Positions 1 to 7,125 of a DNA stretch of 24,054 nt are shown piece after piece; within the stretch, counting starts at the first letter, position 1, and each line of letters opens with the position of its first letter. The notes under the pieces were generated by a model that saw nothing but the letters and a program-made list of their open reading frames with translations, did no database searches and had not been told where the DNA came from. Both the position numbers and the translations under genes were made by a program. The stretch is taken from contig CBFGRV010000046.1 of the NCBI GenBank assembly GCA_965651265.1, positions 1 to 24,054 of the forward strand, given 5' to 3'. Origin of the DNA: CBFGRV01 sp965651265. Its GTDB lineage: Bacteria > Bacteroidota > Rhodothermia > Rhodothermales > VXPQ01.

Positions 1-37
1 CCTGTCGGACCGGCCCCACGGGCAAGCAGCCAGGCGA

Positions 38-104
38 AGAGATGCCCATTGTTTATGAGCATCCTCTTCGTAGAGATGCCCTATTTGATGAGCATCATCT
101 TCCT
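38..104. repeat. Tandem ~33-bp imperfect duplication over the 3' end of the T9SS cargo gene
   Basis: Two adjacent copies (38-71 and 72-104) share AGAGATGCCC, then ATGAGCATC and a CTTC-rich end, at a period of 33-34 bp. The second copy contains the stop codon and last codons of the cargo gene (KMMLIK, stop). The first copy lies just past the stop and still reads K-R-M-L-I-N in the same frame. This looks like a local duplication of the extreme end of the sorting domain. Nothing else is seen in 1-80. Confidence 0.6.
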
Positions 105-2114
105 TGTGATGGTGCGGGTCGGCGTCTCGAGCTGGTACATGTACATCCCGCTCGCGAGGTCGTCCCCGTTGAAGGTCACCCGGTACGTCGCCGCCGGCAG
201 TACGCCGTCGACGAGGGTGGCGACCACGCGACCCGTCACATCGTAGACGCGGATCCGCACGTGCTGCGCCTGGTCGATCGCGTACTCGAACGTGGTCGAC
301 GGATTGAATGGATTCGGGTAGTTCTGATCCAGCTTGATCTGGGTCGGCAACTCACCCGCGATCTCCTCGATGGCCACAGAGAACGCCGGGTTCTCCTCGA
401 ACGGCAGCGGACCCGATGCGATCTGGAATGCGCCCTGTGGCAGGGAGTATTCGGACGGCCAGGATCCACCTTCGTCCGGACGTATGTAGTACGCGCGGTT
501 GCGCCCCGGAGTGGTCCCGGTACCAAGGCCCTGGTCCTCTGTGAAGGTTGTCCCCTGCCCGTACACATAGCGGAATGTGATCGCACTGTACGTCGGACCT
601 ACCACAGTCAGCGTGCCTTCATAGACATCATCGTCATCGTCATCCGTGAGAACGAGACGATCGATCAGGAGGGGGAAATCGCTCTCGTCGCGACTCTCCG
701 TGATGCCCTGCGTAAAGGCCCAGATCGGATCGCCTATGCGGATGGTCACTGAGTCCCCGGCTTCCGGATCGAAGGGTTGTGCTTCGTAGTCGTAGGCGGG
801 CGACATGTCGACGGCGAAGTGCACGTCGATGCTCGTACCCTCGGGGATCACGTTTGCCGACGTAATGTCGTTGAAATACGCAATTCCGACATCCTGCTGC
901 GGCTCTCCGGTGAACTCCGTCGCCCGGTCGATTCCGGTTGCGTGACCTTCCTCCCACCCGCTCGGCGGGTCGACCCCATAGACATCCCGGAAGGGCTGGT
1001 CGTTGAAGTCGAGGAAGTATTTATAGGTTATCGTTTGACCCGGCACCAGCGAGAGAGGGATGGCGGTCTCGAAACGCGCTGCACCCGGCTCACGCTGCAT
1101 GAGGCATTGATCCGGATCGATGTTGGGGCAGTCCTGCCATCCATTGAAGCCGCCGAAGACCCAGAGTGTATCGCCACGCGCAACGTCGAAAAGACCGATT
1201 TCCTCGAACGGCGAGAGGTCGACCGTGAAGATGACCAGTGACTCAACCGGCTCCTGATCGAGCGGGCGCGAACGTGAGAAGTAGGTCCAGTGGAGCGTCG
1301 TATCCTGCGCCGGCACGGTAAACGTTCGATCGTCACCGGCTTCCCAGCCTGCCGGCTCTACGAAGAATTTGTAAGGCTGTACGGTTCCGGCGAGCGAGGC
1401 GGGGTAGTAGGCAACGCCCGAATAAATATGGTATCCGGAATTCCCCGGCTCCTCGAGCTCGGGCTGGAGCTGGTACGTCGCTCCCCAGTCGAGTGGACCG
1501 GCGCCACCGAGGTTGTCACCGCGCACGCCCACGATCTGACTTTCATCGTCACGATCGTAGCCCGCATTCCCGACCGCATCCTCGGTATTCATGAAGACCC
1601 GGAAGTAGACGGCCACCGTGTCTTCTTTCTGCTCCCACGGACGCCAGTCATAGGGCCCTTTGTCCTGCGGCGGATAGTCGCGGTACTGGCCTTGCCATTC
1701 AAAGTAGTGCAGGGTCAGGGTCGTGTCGTTTGAGCCGGGCTCGAGGACCGGATTCGGGTCGGCCTCCCAACCGTTCAGCTGTGCGTCCTCCGCCTGCTGC
1801 GAGAAGTATCTGAAGGTGAGCCGCGTGGTGTCGTGTATCTGGAACGTGATGTCCCAGTAGTCGCCTCCGGCGTTGTCCATGACCAACGTCGTTGCGGCAC
1901 TGTAGTCGATGACGTTGCCGTCGAAGAGCGTCACCGGGAATGTGCCCTCGATCTCGCCACGCACGTCGACGTGACTGTCGGTCCGGATCGTGTCGGGAAT
2001 CGTGGCCGTGTTGAGGCGGAGCGTCACGTTTCGCTGGGCGTGCGCCGTGCCCGTGAATCCGATGAAGACGACTGCCATGAGCAGCCATCGCCATCGCGTG
2101 GTAGAAAGCATCAT
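81..2114 (-). CDS. Secreted T9SS cargo with four carbohydrate-binding-like beta domains and type A sorting domain
   Basis: Predicted 677-residue exported protein, last gene of the lacI operon. Residues 1-26 form a signal peptide (hydrophobic core followed by AHAQ). About four beta-sandwich-like repeats follow (roughly 28-138, 168-282, 293-415, 429-545). They open with strands such as VTLRLNTA, VYFRVFMN, VIFTVDLSP and VHFAVDMSP, and several carry aromatic motifs (YKYFLD, GWEEG, FGGFNGW) reminiscent of CBM20/CBM48-like or SusE/F-type starch-binding folds. The last ~80 residues are a T9SS type A sorting domain (NYPNPFNPST, VYDVTGRVVATL, GMYMYQLET, final KMMLIK). The ATG at 2114 is chosen because a GGAGG lies 6 nt upstream and the signal peptide begins there; the frame stays open to 2264 but would put 50 polar residues before the signal. 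Likely role: cell-surface or secreted glycan binding. The carbohydrate-binding call is fold-level inference; the sorting domain is clear. Confidence 0.85.
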   Translation of the reverse strand: MMLSTTRWRWLLMAVVFIGFTGTAHAQRNVTLRLNTATIPDTIRTDSHVDVRGEIEGTFPVTLFDGNVIDYSAATTLVMDNAGGDYWDITFQIHDTTRLTFRYFSQQAEDAQLNGWEADPNPVLEPGSNDTTLTLHYFEWQGQYRDYPPQDKGPYDWRPWEQKEDTVAVYFRVFMNTEDAVGNAGYDRDDESQIVGVRGDNLGGAGPLDWGATYQLQPELEEPGNSGYHIYSGVAYYPASLAGTVQPYKFFVEPAGWEAGDDRTFTVPAQDTTLHWTYFSRSRPLDQEPVESLVIFTVDLSPFEEIGLFDVARGDTLWVFGGFNGWQDCPNIDPDQCLMQREPGAARFETAIPLSLVPGQTITYKYFLDFNDQPFRDVYGVDPPSGWEEGHATGIDRATEFTGEPQQDVGIAYFNDITSANVIPEGTSIDVHFAVDMSPAYDYEAQPFDPEAGDSVTIRIGDPIWAFTQGITESRDESDFPLLIDRLVLTDDDDDDVYEGTLTVVGPTYSAITFRYVYGQGTTFTEDQGLGTGTTPGRNRAYYIRPDEGGSWPSEYSLPQGAFQIASGPLPFEENPAFSVAIEEIAGELPTQIKLDQNYPNPFNPSTTFEYAIDQAQHVRIRVYDVTGRVVATLVDGVLPAATYRVTFNGDDLASGMYMYQLETPTRTITRKMMLIK

Positions 2115-2120
2115 GTCATC

Positions 2121-2125
2121 CCTCC
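2121..2125 (-). promoter_or_regulatory. Shine-Dalgarno GGAGG for the T9SS cargo gene
   Basis: On the minus strand GGAGG stands 6 nt before the ATG at 2114. It decides the start codon, and it is the clearest Shine-Dalgarno sequence in the window; the other starts I checked have weak or no match, as is usual in Bacteroidota. Confidence 0.7.
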
Positions 2126-2141
2126 GTCTGTCTGTCTTTTG

Positions 2142-2177
2142 GTTGAAGAAGTGGGTCTGTAGTTGAACAAGTGGGTC
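2142..2177. repeat. 20-bp-period direct repeat in the porV-cargo intergenic leader
   Basis: Plus-strand 2142-2157 and 2162-2177 are two 16-bp copies of GTTGAASAAGTGGGTC differing at one base, with a 20-bp period. They lie in the only sizeable spacer (70 nt) within the operon downstream of lacI, just upstream of the GGAGG of the last gene. A run of GACA tetranucleotides follows on the minus strand. Function unknown; it could be an RNA-level control element or neutral duplication. Confidence 0.5.
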
Positions 2178-2184
2178 GTCCGCT

Positions 2185-3252
2185 TCAGAACAGCACGGTA
2201 AAATTGAACCGGTTGACACCGTCGAAATATTTCTGGGCTTCGTAGGCGTAGTCGAAGGCGACATCGAGCGGGCCGAATCGATATTGCAGGCCGCCTCCCA
2301 GCGAGAAGGAGCGGATGCTGTCCTCGAGGAAGAGCTCGGAGTAGCCGGCGCGGAGCATCACGAGATCGCCCAGCAGGCCGACTTCCATCCCCGCGTTCAC
2401 ATACTGCTCGCTGTTGTTGGGGCTGAGTGCGTCAACGGCGAGTGTAAGCCGCTGTCCGCCCGACTGAAACAGCTCGCCGGCGATGCCGATGCGCATGGTG
2501 AGCGGCATGTCGAAGCGGTCGGTGGACAGCATCGCGCGGTTGCTCTCGTTGTTGCCCCGGTTGTTCGGGTCGATGTCGATGATGGAGAGCAGGTCGTCGC
2601 CGCTCATGCGGAGCTTCGTGCCGAAATTCGAGATGGACGCGCCGAGCCGGATGCCGCGGAAGGGCGTCTCGAACATCGTCCCAATGTCGAGGGCCACACC
2701 CGTCGCGGACGAGTGCCAGATGCGCTCGTTGACGACCTTGGCCGTGGCGCCTAGCGCGAATCGGTCGGTCAGGTTGCGCCCGAAAGAAAGCGAGAAGGCA
2801 TACGAGGATGCCGTAAAACGCTCGCCCGTGCCCATCTGCTCGTCAACCGTGGTCACCTCCATCTCCGGGCTTCGCAGGGCGGTGACCCCCAGCCCGAAGG
2901 TGCCCATCCCGGTCGGCAGCACGACCGCCGCATAATTAAAGTTGATGTCGGCCAGCCACGTGGCGTATTCGGCCGAGAAGGCGCCCTTCTCCATGGCGGC
3001 CAGGCCGGATGGATTCCAGTAGATCGCGCTCGCGTCGTCGACGGACGCACTGTAGGCATTCCCCATGGCCGTCGCGCGCGCCCCGACGGGGATGCTCAGA
3101 AACTCGGCGGCCGTCGTGCCCCTCTTCGTCACGCTTCGCGTTTCTTCGTTGAACTGCGCGGCCGCGCCCGGCGCGATCGCGAGGCTGAAGACGAGCAGCG
3201 CCGCTGCCGACCCTACGAAGCTCCCAACCCGGATATGTCTGCCCAGCCGCAT
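2185..3252 (-). CDS. PorV/PorQ-family outer-membrane beta-barrel protein
   Basis: A 355-residue outer-membrane protein. A signal peptide covers about residues 1-33 (hydrophobic stretch ending GAAAQ). The mature N-terminus has the signature of PorV/PorQ proteins: a TAAEFLSIPVGARATAMGNAY segment followed by DDASAIYWNPSGLA and alternating beta strands to the terminal NFTVLF, with a C-terminal Phe as in barrel proteins. PorV acts as the T9SS shuttle that delivers CTD-bearing cargo to the attachment machinery. Here it sits between two genes for CTD-bearing proteins, so it may be a dedicated partner for them rather than the housekeeping PorV. The ATG at 3252 (5 nt after the upstream stop) is preferred over the longer open frame to 3369 because it starts the signal peptide. 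Family call is strong; partner specificity is inference. Confidence 0.88.
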   Translation of the reverse strand: MRLGRHIRVGSFVGSAAALLVFSLAIAPGAAAQFNEETRSVTKRGTTAAEFLSIPVGARATAMGNAYSASVDDASAIYWNPSGLAAMEKGAFSAEYATWLADINFNYAAVVLPTGMGTFGLGVTALRSPEMEVTTVDEQMGTGERFTASSYAFSLSFGRNLTDRFALGATAKVVNERIWHSSATGVALDIGTMFETPFRGIRLGASISNFGTKLRMSGDDLLSIIDIDPNNRGNNESNRAMLSTDRFDMPLTMRIGIAGELFQSGGQRLTLAVDALSPNNSEQYVNAGMEVGLLGDLVMLRAGYSELFLEDSIRSFSLGGGLQYRFGPLDVAFDYAYEAQKYFDGVNRFNFTVLF

Positions 3253-3257
3253 GGTCG

Positions 3258-6200
3258 TCACTTGATGATGGCGAACGTTCCCGTGGTCTCGCCAATACCC
3301 GGGGCCTCCACCTGGTAGAGGTACAGTCCGTAGGAGACGGTCAGATTGTCGTTGGACTGAAGATCCCAATCGAGCGTCCCATTCATCAGCTCCGCGGCAG
3401 TGACATTTTCGTTGGAACCCTGGCTGAGCTGCAGCTCACGAATGAGGCGCCCGCTCACCGAGAAGATTCGCACCGTTGCCTGAGGCGGCAGGTTGATGAA
3501 TTTGATGACGCGCGGCCCGCGGCCCGTCGAGAACGGATTCTGCGTCTCGAATCGGTTCGTGGCGACGTAGGGGTTGGGCACGACGCGAATCTGCGAGAGC
3601 AGCGAATCCGGGTTTGCTGCGTCGACGGATGGCATCCGGGCGGTGAACTCGAAGACATCGCTCGACAGGAAGGGCTTGCGCGTCACGATGCGCCCGACAT
3701 CCCCTTGCGAGGGATTCTGTCGTCCAGAGAACGTGAAGTTGAGGCTGATCTGCCACGTGATGATCTTCTCGCCCGAGGTGTCGCCCGTCTTGGGCTCGAA
3801 GATGATGATGCGGTCGCTCTCGCCGGCCGACGGCGCCGCGCTGAACGTGGCCGGATCCGTCGAGACGTCGCTCACGAAGTCGTCCCCCGTGAGGTCCCAG
3901 AACGCGTAGTCCACTTCGACGCGCCGCTCGCCGCCCTGGCCGTCCGGCTCGATGCGGTATACCCGCACATTCGTCGGCCGCGCCGGGAGCGTTTTCGTTC
4001 GCCGCACCTGCAACTCGATGGACTGCCCCTCGCCGGGCCCGACTACCTCGACTTCGTAGTCCGCGGGATTTCGCAGGCCGCGCACGAAGCCCGGCGCGAG
4101 GTACGGATCGAGCGCGATCGGGTAGACCTCCGGATCGTTCCATCCGGTCTCGCCTGTGTTGACCGTCACCCGCGGCTCGGACATGAAGTGCAGCCGGAAT
4201 CCGAGCGGATTGCCATGCTCATCATGAATGGGGAACTCCCGGCCCGGGAGGAAGCCATCCGAACGGGAAATCAGCATCTCGCCCGACGTCACGTTGGTCA
4301 GCGTGAAGTTCTTCGTGCGGAGCGTGTCCGGCGCAAACAATCCACCCGAAATCAGGGTGTCCTCGAAGGTCACGCGGTAGGTGGAACCATCTTCGATGAG
4401 CCGTGGGTCGATGATCTCGTAACCGATACGGCTCGTGGTGTTGCCCGCCACGCGCGGGAGGAGCCCGTCCGCGCCACCGAGCGTGGCGCCACGATAGCCG
4501 GCGACCGGCGCTGTCGGAGTGACTACAGCCACGTTCGGACCGGTTTCGATCGAGCCGTCCGGCAGACGGCGGATCCGAATCGGCGTCTCTGTGGGCGAGA
4601 TGTTCGCCGAGGCCGCCCCGAAGTCGTAGGCCGTCACGGCGTAGAAGTAGCGGACGCCGTTGGTGACCGTCGTGTCGACGAACACGTGCGTCAGGCCGTC
4701 GGCCGCCTCACCCGGGTCGCGCCGGTCATCGCCCAGGTAGAACTTCACGCCGTTCACGTCGACGGGATGGAAGCCGCCGATCCCGTTGATCTTGTCGTAT
4801 TGCGCGATGGGCTTGCGGTACGTGAGGTTGCCGAATCCATCGGTGATGGCGAGCGCATCCAGAAAGGCCGGATCGGTCGCCCGGTAAATTCGATAGCCCT
4901 CGAAGTCCTGGGCCGGCAGACCGAGGCTCTCGAGGAAGCTGTCGATCGATTCCTCGGCCACGGCATCCCAGTAGAGTGTGACGCGGCCGTCACCGGGCAC
5001 GGCCGTCACGGTGGGGGTATTCGGCGCCTGCGCGAACTGGTAGTCTTCCGCGTACGCATCGAGCGCGTTGTCGCGCGCGGCCAGTCCCTCCTCCTCCGTC
5101 TGCCCGAGCTGGATGGAGAGCGAGATGCGCTCCGTCTGCCCCGCGCGCAGCGGGAAGACGCCGCTCGAGACCACCAGGTCGTTGTCCCCCGGCTCCGGCT
5201 TCTCCGTGTCGAACTCGCCCGGCACCATGAAGGAGTGGAAGAGGAAGCGATCGGATTGGCTGTTGAAGTTCAGCGAGAAAGCCGGGATGATCTGCACGTT
5301 TGTGATGCCGATCTGATCGGACTCGGCCACGTCCGTGACGTCGATGTTCTTCTCGCCGGGGAAGTCCGTCCCGGCCCCCGACGTCGGCACGCCGTCGCCG
5401 TCACCCGGATCGCCGGTGAACGGCACACCATCCAGCCCCGTGTCATCCCGAAGCGGATCCCAGTCGCCGTCGTTGTCGATGCCGTCGAAGCGGCTCTCGT
5501 CGATCATCTCATCGATCCCTTCGTCGATCCCCTCGTCGATCGCGCCGTCCCCGTCATTGTCGACGCCGTCGGCGTAGCACTTGCCGAGATCCTCGGGCCC
5601 CACATCGAACAGGATGATGTCGGTGCCCGGCACGCGGTAGCGCCGGTACGGATCGGCCGCCGCGGCATCGATGATCTCCTGCGTGATGACGGGCGAGCCG
5701 GGCTCGCTCAGATATGGGTACGCGGCGGTCGGCTGCACGCAGGAATCGTCGTTGTCGATGCCATCCTTGAAGCCGAGCCCGAGATCCTCCGGCCCAACGC
5801 CGACGAGGTGCACGATCGTTCGTCCGTTCCGCGCCCGCATGAAGGAGTCGTTCTGGGGATTGGGGGGCCAACGGTTCCACACGTCGCCCGCCGCTGCCGC
5901 GATCATCTCTTGCGTGACGACCGGCCCGCCCTGCTCGCCGTCGGAGTCGTTGTCGATGTAGTCCGCGTATCCGACGCCGACCTGGTCCTCAAACGGGACG
6001 TGCGTCTGGTTCTCGTCGATGAGGCCGTTGCCGTTGTCGTCGATGCCGTTGGCCGGATCCTCGCCCTCGAGGAAGGACATCGGGATCACGGGGCTGCCAC
6101 ACTCGCCGATGGAGCAGTCCGGCTGGCCGGTGGTGCCGTCGCCGTCATTGTCGATGCGATCGACGGCATTGCCGGGCGTCTCCAGGTAGGCGATCACGGC

Positions 6201-7121
6201 CACGCCGACGCGGTCCGATCCGAAGTTCTGATCCCCGATGCCGTCCTGGTCCGTCATGATGGCGACGTCCTCGAGGAGGTTGAAGAAGGGGATGTCGTCG
6301 GCGCAATCTCCGCCGACGCAGTCCGCGAGCCAGATTGAGAAGCCAACCTTGTTGAGGTCTTCGGTGCCGTCATTCTTGACTCCGTAGATGAGGAAGACGA
6401 CGTCATCGATCAGAATCTGGCTCCAGGCCATGATGCGATTCTCGACGACCAGACTGAGGCCATATCGGGAGGCGTCCGTAGAATCGGGTCGGTACGAGCT
6501 GCGGTAGCGGTCGTATTGATCGTCGGCCGCCTTGTAGAAGAACTCCTGGTCGGCGTTGTGGATGTCTTTCCCGAAGAACCCATTCCATGAGCCGCTCCAT
6601 CCGGGGTCGCCGGCATCATCCATCTTGTCGGGCCAGGCGGCGGGCCAGCTAGCGGGGTCGTCGGACTGTGCGATGCCGAACTGCGACCCGCCCGGGTTCA
6701 CGTAGCCGCCGATCGGTTCGAAGGTCCACGACGTGCTTCCCCCCTGCTGGTTGTTTCGGAAGTCGGAGACGTCCACGATCCACAAGGTCTCGCCTCGGCT
6801 CGCGCCGATGTTGGCCTGAACCTCGGCACCGACCCAGAGCTGCGTCAGCGAGACGTACTGGCGGTTCGTGTTCTTGGGCCACTCGTACCAGAAGTCGCCG
6901 GGGTTACCGGATTGCGCGGTCTGCGTCCAGTTCGTGATGGTGGCGCGTATGTTATTGCCGTCGATGTCGTCACGACGCCGCTCGAGCGGATCCACCCGCT
7001 CGTCGCTCGGGACGTGGTTGCGGTCGATCTGCTGCGCCAGTACCGGAGCGCAGGCGACCACGCCCACCCACAGGAGAGCCGCCAGACAAATCGATAGCGA
7101 TCTGTAGAACGGATGCAACAT
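3258..7121 (-). CDS. Large T9SS cargo with Asp-rich calcium-binding-type repeats and fibronectin-III-like domain
   Basis: A 1287-residue exported protein. A signal peptide (about 1-30, ending APVLAQ) precedes an unrecognised N-terminal domain (about 31-315) rich in Trp and Tyr. Residues ~320-590 hold repeated acidic segments of the DxDxDG kind (RIDNDGDG, GIDDNGNG, YIDNDSDG, GVDNDGDG, GIDNDGDW) with a 12-bp in-frame repeat encoding (GIDE)n. This is the thrombospondin type-3 or dockerin-like pattern that usually binds Ca2+. A fibronectin-III-like domain follows (about 702-850; GRVTLYWDA, FEGYRIYRAT, YFYAVTAYD), then beta-rich regions and a T9SS-type C-terminal domain (VRVYP-like VVPNPYV, VRIFSVSGRLIREL, GLYLYQVEA). 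It starts 4 nt after the stop of the TonB receptor, so the two are probably co-translated. Its place beside the receptor suggests it takes the role SusD plays in other loci; that is inference, as there is no visible similarity to SusD. Confidence 0.85.
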   Translation of the reverse strand: MLHPFYRSLSICLAALLWVGVVACAPVLAQQIDRNHVPSDERVDPLERRRDDIDGNNIRATITNWTQTAQSGNPGDFWYEWPKNTNRQYVSLTQLWVGAEVQANIGASRGETLWIVDVSDFRNNQQGGSTSWTFEPIGGYVNPGGSQFGIAQSDDPASWPAAWPDKMDDAGDPGWSGSWNGFFGKDIHNADQEFFYKAADDQYDRYRSSYRPDSTDASRYGLSLVVENRIMAWSQILIDDVVFLIYGVKNDGTEDLNKVGFSIWLADCVGGDCADDIPFFNLLEDVAIMTDQDGIGDQNFGSDRVGVAVIAYLETPGNAVDRIDNDGDGTTGQPDCSIGECGSPVIPMSFLEGEDPANGIDDNGNGLIDENQTHVPFEDQVGVGYADYIDNDSDGEQGGPVVTQEMIAAAAGDVWNRWPPNPQNDSFMRARNGRTIVHLVGVGPEDLGLGFKDGIDNDDSCVQPTAAYPYLSEPGSPVITQEIIDAAAADPYRRYRVPGTDIILFDVGPEDLGKCYADGVDNDGDGAIDEGIDEGIDEMIDESRFDGIDNDGDWDPLRDDTGLDGVPFTGDPGDGDGVPTSGAGTDFPGEKNIDVTDVAESDQIGITNVQIIPAFSLNFNSQSDRFLFHSFMVPGEFDTEKPEPGDNDLVVSSGVFPLRAGQTERISLSIQLGQTEEEGLAARDNALDAYAEDYQFAQAPNTPTVTAVPGDGRVTLYWDAVAEESIDSFLESLGLPAQDFEGYRIYRATDPAFLDALAITDGFGNLTYRKPIAQYDKINGIGGFHPVDVNGVKFYLGDDRRDPGEAADGLTHVFVDTTVTNGVRYFYAVTAYDFGAASANISPTETPIRIRRLPDGSIETGPNVAVVTPTAPVAGYRGATLGGADGLLPRVAGNTTSRIGYEIIDPRLIEDGSTYRVTFEDTLISGGLFAPDTLRTKNFTLTNVTSGEMLISRSDGFLPGREFPIHDEHGNPLGFRLHFMSEPRVTVNTGETGWNDPEVYPIALDPYLAPGFVRGLRNPADYEVEVVGPGEGQSIELQVRRTKTLPARPTNVRVYRIEPDGQGGERRVEVDYAFWDLTGDDFVSDVSTDPATFSAAPSAGESDRIIIFEPKTGDTSGEKIITWQISLNFTFSGRQNPSQGDVGRIVTRKPFLSSDVFEFTARMPSVDAANPDSLLSQIRVVPNPYVATNRFETQNPFSTGRGPRVIKFINLPPQATVRIFSVSGRLIRELQLSQGSNENVTAAELMNGTLDWDLQSNDNLTVSYGLYLYQVEAPGIGETTGTFAIIK
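5497..5544 (-). repeat. Four 12-bp in-frame tandem repeats encoding (G/M/A-I-D-E)n
   Basis: Four successive 12-bp units of pattern TCRTCGATCNNN (plus strand) encode IDE(G/M/A) units in the acidic linker of the 1287-residue protein, at about residues 526-542. It is a slippage-prone array that could change linker length in steps of four residues without breaking the frame. Confidence 0.7.
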
Positions 7122-7125
7122 ATCG

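Noticed and set aside
3705..6338. Very long open frame (877 codons) on the plus strand, antisense to the 1287-residue T9SS cargo
   Set aside because: Its product is Arg/Val/Asp-rich with no domain or signal, and it mirrors the well-supported protein on the minus strand. It is a by-product of GC-rich codon use, as are other long antisense frames in the window.
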